Below the pieces are notes generated by a model. That model saw nothing but the letters and a program-made list of their open reading frames with translations, was not told the DNA's origin and made no database searches. Position numbers and translations under genes: made by a program. From contig NZ_JALHRX010000002.1 in NCBI RefSeq assembly GCF_023952475.1, positions 434,001 through 498,000 on the forward strand: a DNA stretch of 64,000 nt. The letters are read 5' to 3'. Source of the DNA: Cupriavidus sp. WGlv3. Its GTDB lineage: Bacteria; Pseudomonadota; Gammaproteobacteria; Burkholderiales; Burkholderiaceae. Numbering within the stretch: the first letter of the stretch is position 1; each line of letters opens with the position of its first letter. Of this stretch, positions 62,092-64,000 are shown piece after piece.

Positions 62092-62229
62092 GTGCATACC
62101 ACGCCCGATCCCGACATCCCGCCCCGCGAGCCCGAAGTCCCGCCGCCGGAGCCGCCGCCCGGCCCGCCCCAACCCGTGGAAGACCCGCCTCCGGGCGACA
62201 TGCCGCCACCGCCGCCGCAACGCGCATGA
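62092..62229 (+). CDS. Proline-rich micro-protein upstream of ku
   Basis: A 45-residue protein starting at GTG with an AAGGAG site 5-6 bases upstream. About half of it is proline (PDPDIPPREPEVPPPEPPPG and onward), with Asp/Glu between. No homology can be inferred from such composition. Its stop is 21 bases before the ku start, so it would be co-transcribed with the hybrid kinase and ku. It may be a leader peptide or a small interacting protein; coding status is moderately supported by the Shine-Dalgarno site. Confidence 0.5.
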   Translation: MHTTPDPDIPPREPEVPPPEPPPGPPQPVEDPPPGDMPPPPPQRA

Positions 62230-62250
62230 CCGCGGCAAAGGAGCGATCAA

Positions 62251-63318
62251 GTGCCTCGCACCATCTGGAAAGGCGCCATTGCCTTCGGCCTCGTCAACAT
62301 CCCCGTGGTCCTGCGCCCCGCCTCGCGCAGCCAGTCGCTCGACCTCGACCTGCTCGACGTGCGCGACATGGCCCCGGTGGGCTACCAGCGCATCAACAAG
62401 AGCACCGGCAAGCCGGTCGACAAGGCGCATATCGCCAAGGGCTACCAGTACGCCAAGGACGAGTACGTGCTGCTCAGCGACGAGGACTTCCGCCGGGCCA
62501 ATGTCGAGGCCACGCAGACCGTGGACATCGTCAGCTTTGTCGATGCCGAGAGCATTCCGCCGTATTACTTCGACACCCCGTACTACCTCGAGCCCGACAA
62601 GCGCGGCGAGCGCGGCTATGCGCTGCTGCACGAAACCATGCGCCGCACCGGCAAGGCCGCGCTGGCGCTGGTGGTGCTGCGCGCGCGCCAGCACCTGGCG
62701 GCGATGCTGGTGCATGACGATGCGCTGGTGCTGAACACCATGCGCTTCGCCGACGAGGTGCTGCCGATCGCCGAGCTGCGCCTGCCCAAGGTCGCCAGCG
62801 GCAAGGCCACCGGGGCGCGCGCGCGCGAGATCGAGATGGCGTCCAAGCTGGTCGAAGACATGACCGAAGACTGGGCCCCGGAGCAATACCGCGACACCTA
62901 CCGCGACGACCTGATGGCGCGCATCGAGGAAAAGATCGAATCCGGCAAGACCCACCAGCTGACCCCGCCCGCGGAAGAGGAAGAAGCCCCGCGCCAGGGC
63001 GCCAAGGTCATCGACATGGTGGCGCTGCTGCGCCAGAGCCTGGGCAAGCGCGGCAAGGGCAAGCAGGAAGAGGAGAGCGAGGCCGAGGCCGAGGCCGAGA
63101 CGGAAACCGAAGCTGAGCCCGCGCGCCGCAAGCCCTCCGCGCGGCACGCCGCCGCACGCAAGCAACCCGCGGCGAAGCGCGCCAGCGCGACGCCGGCCAA
63201 GCGCACGCGCAGTACAAAGTCAAAGACCGCTGGCACCAAGCGCGCCGCCAAGAGCGCATCGCACGCACCAGCCGCGCGCAAGAGCGCCGGCACGACGAGC
63301 AGGAAGCGCGCGGCCTGA
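62251..63318 (+). CDS. ku: Ku, DNA end-binding protein of NHEJ
   Basis: A 355-residue bacterial Ku. The core (about 1-255) has the family start RTIWKGAIAFGLVNIPVVL, then AKGYQYAKDEYVLLSDEDF, DTPYYLEPDKRGERGYALL and SKLVEDMTEDWAPEQYRDTYRD. It forms a ring-shaped homodimer on DNA ends and recruits LigD. After an acidic stretch (EEESEAEAEAETETE) the tail is Lys/Arg/Ala-rich, as in other Ku proteins whose basic tail binds DNA. GTG start at 62251 with an AAAGGAG site. ligD lies three genes upstream. Confidence 0.96.
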   Translation: MPRTIWKGAIAFGLVNIPVVLRPASRSQSLDLDLLDVRDMAPVGYQRINKSTGKPVDKAHIAKGYQYAKDEYVLLSDEDFRRANVEATQTVDIVSFVDAESIPPYYFDTPYYLEPDKRGERGYALLHETMRRTGKAALALVVLRARQHLAAMLVHDDALVLNTMRFADEVLPIAELRLPKVASGKATGARAREIEMASKLVEDMTEDWAPEQYRDTYRDDLMARIEEKIESGKTHQLTPPAEEEEAPRQGAKVIDMVALLRQSLGKRGKGKQEEESEAEAEAETETEAEPARRKPSARHAAARKQPAAKRASATPAKRTRSTKSKTAGTKRAAKSASHAPAARKSAGTTSRKRAA

Positions 63319-63355
63319 TCCGTTTCTGCGGGGACTCAAACGTGCCGCTTGGGTA

Positions 63356-63396
63356 CTCCCTCTCCTGCCCGCGGGAGAGGGGCCGGGGTGAGGGCC
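63356..63396 (+). repeat. REP-like GC-rich palindromic repeat, copy 2
   Basis: CTCCCTCTCCTGCCCGCGGG then AGAGGGGCCGGGGTGAGGGC. Same orientation and layout as the copy at 31908-31949, located downstream of ku. Confidence 0.7.
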
Positions 63397-63440
63397 AGCG
63401 TATCAACAAAGTTCAACCCGTCGAGCTTCCACCGCCCCCC

Positions 63441-63875
63441 TCACCGCGTCGACACCCTCAAATTATCATTCACCGACGTCACTCCCTCGACGCTGCGAAT
63501 CGTCTTCAACGCCAGGTCGTGCTGCTGCTGCGTCGGCACGGTGCCGCTGACCTCCACCGCACCCTGCTGCGTCGTCACATGAATGCCGGTGGACTTGAGG
63601 TCCTTGGTGCCGAGCAGCCGGGTCTTGATCTTGGTGGTGATGGCGCTGTCCTCGACGCTGCGCTTGGCCTGATCGACGCCCGTCACCGCGCTGCTGTCCG
63701 GATCGGGCCGCCCGGGCATGCCCGGCGCCGAGTTGACCGGCGCCACCGGCGCATTGTCGGTCGCAATGAAGATCAACCCGCTCTTGTCGAGCGCCAGCGC
63801 GCTACCGGCAGCCGTCGCCAGCGCCGCGGCGCAGGCCATGCACACGGTGCGCGCGGTGGTTCGTGGAATTCGCAT
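63441..63875 (-). CDS. Exported BON-domain protein (OsmY-like)
   Basis: A 144-residue protein. A signal peptide ends near ALA-LDK (about residue 29), so it is periplasmic. After a Pro-rich linker, one BON domain occupies about 73-142 (AITTKIKTRLLGTKDLKS, IHVTTQQGAVEVSGTVPTQQQHDLALK, VEGVTSVNDNLRV). OsmY of E. coli has two such domains and is induced in stationary phase; a similar envelope-stress role is inferred. GGAGGAAG precedes the ATG at 63875. Nothing else was recognised in the last 125 bases of the window. Confidence 0.9.
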   Translation of the reverse strand: MRIPRTTARTVCMACAAALATAAGSALALDKSGLIFIATDNAPVAPVNSAPGMPGRPDPDSSAVTGVDQAKRSVEDSAITTKIKTRLLGTKDLKSTGIHVTTQQGAVEVSGTVPTQQQHDLALKTIRSVEGVTSVNDNLRVSTR

Positions 63876-64000
63876 GGCTTCCTCCTTGACGGTCCAGCGC
63901 ACGCCGCTGCCGGGCTGGCACGCGGCGCCACTGGCAAGGCATTTTTCAGCAAGCTCCATACCCACCATGGCGGGCCGGGCGGTGCCTGCGGCAGCGGGCC

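Overview
The window is very GC-rich, densely coded DNA from a free-living betaproteobacterium. A Cupriavidus/Ralstonia-type member of the Burkholderiaceae is most likely. The evidence is a Bug/TctC-type binding protein beside an amidase, many divergent LysR-target pairs, a norR/norA-norB locus with GGT-N7-ACC boxes as known from Ralstonia eutropha, and a large set of small Burkholderiales stress families. No rRNA, tRNA, CRISPR array, insertion sequence or phage gene was recognised. The metabolic and stress content would suit a secondary chromosome, but that is inference.

Region 1 (1-20.7 kb) is general metabolism and regulation. It holds a cut-off membrane-anchored gene, a LysR/MFS divergent pair, a two-component system, a four-gene envelope operon (LpoB-like lipoprotein, two more lipoproteins, a COG3014-like protein) and an OB-fold-type lipoprotein. 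It continues with a BON-domain protein closed by a clear terminator, exonuclease III, LysR/amidase/Bug, quinone reductase/LysR, an NTF2-like protein, RidA/SoxR with a SoxR-type promoter, a cytochrome c, a secreted proline-repeat protein and a DsbA/FrnE-like protein.

Region 2 (20.7-36.3 kb) is an anaerobic and nitrogen-oxide respiration block. It contains quinol NO reductase (norB), the di-iron repair protein norA and the NO sensor norR, with three NorR boxes and a sigma-54 promoter between norA and norR. It also contains a small unknown protein, a 7TM-PAS-GGDEF cyclase, ubiU-ubiV-ubiT for oxygen-independent ubiquinone synthesis, a nitronate monooxygenase-like enzyme, a polytopic membrane protein and a NarX/NarL-type nitrate system. 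FNR-like boxes precede ubiU, the nitronate monooxygenase-like gene and the membrane protein. Two of these share exactly the same box-to-minus-10 geometry, which suggests one oxygen- or NO-responsive regulon.

Region 3 (36.4-64 kb) looks like a stress-protection and DNA-maintenance island. It carries DUF3309, DUF3008, two ParB-like (PF08857-type) proteins, two YflT-like general stress paralogues, an SDR of the YghA type and several BON proteins. A minus-strand operon encodes an iron permease-like protein, DUF3182, an alpha/beta hydrolase and topoisomerase IB. CBS, PRC-barrel and histone H1-like proteins follow. Next come an unusual kinase-like protein, an NtrC-type regulator, a receiver-less sigma-54 activator with its own sigma-54 promoter and two hybrid kinases. 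The end-joining pair LigD and Ku closes the block. A short motif (GTAA-N3-TTAC and variants) recurs upstream of several of these genes and may mark a common regulon.
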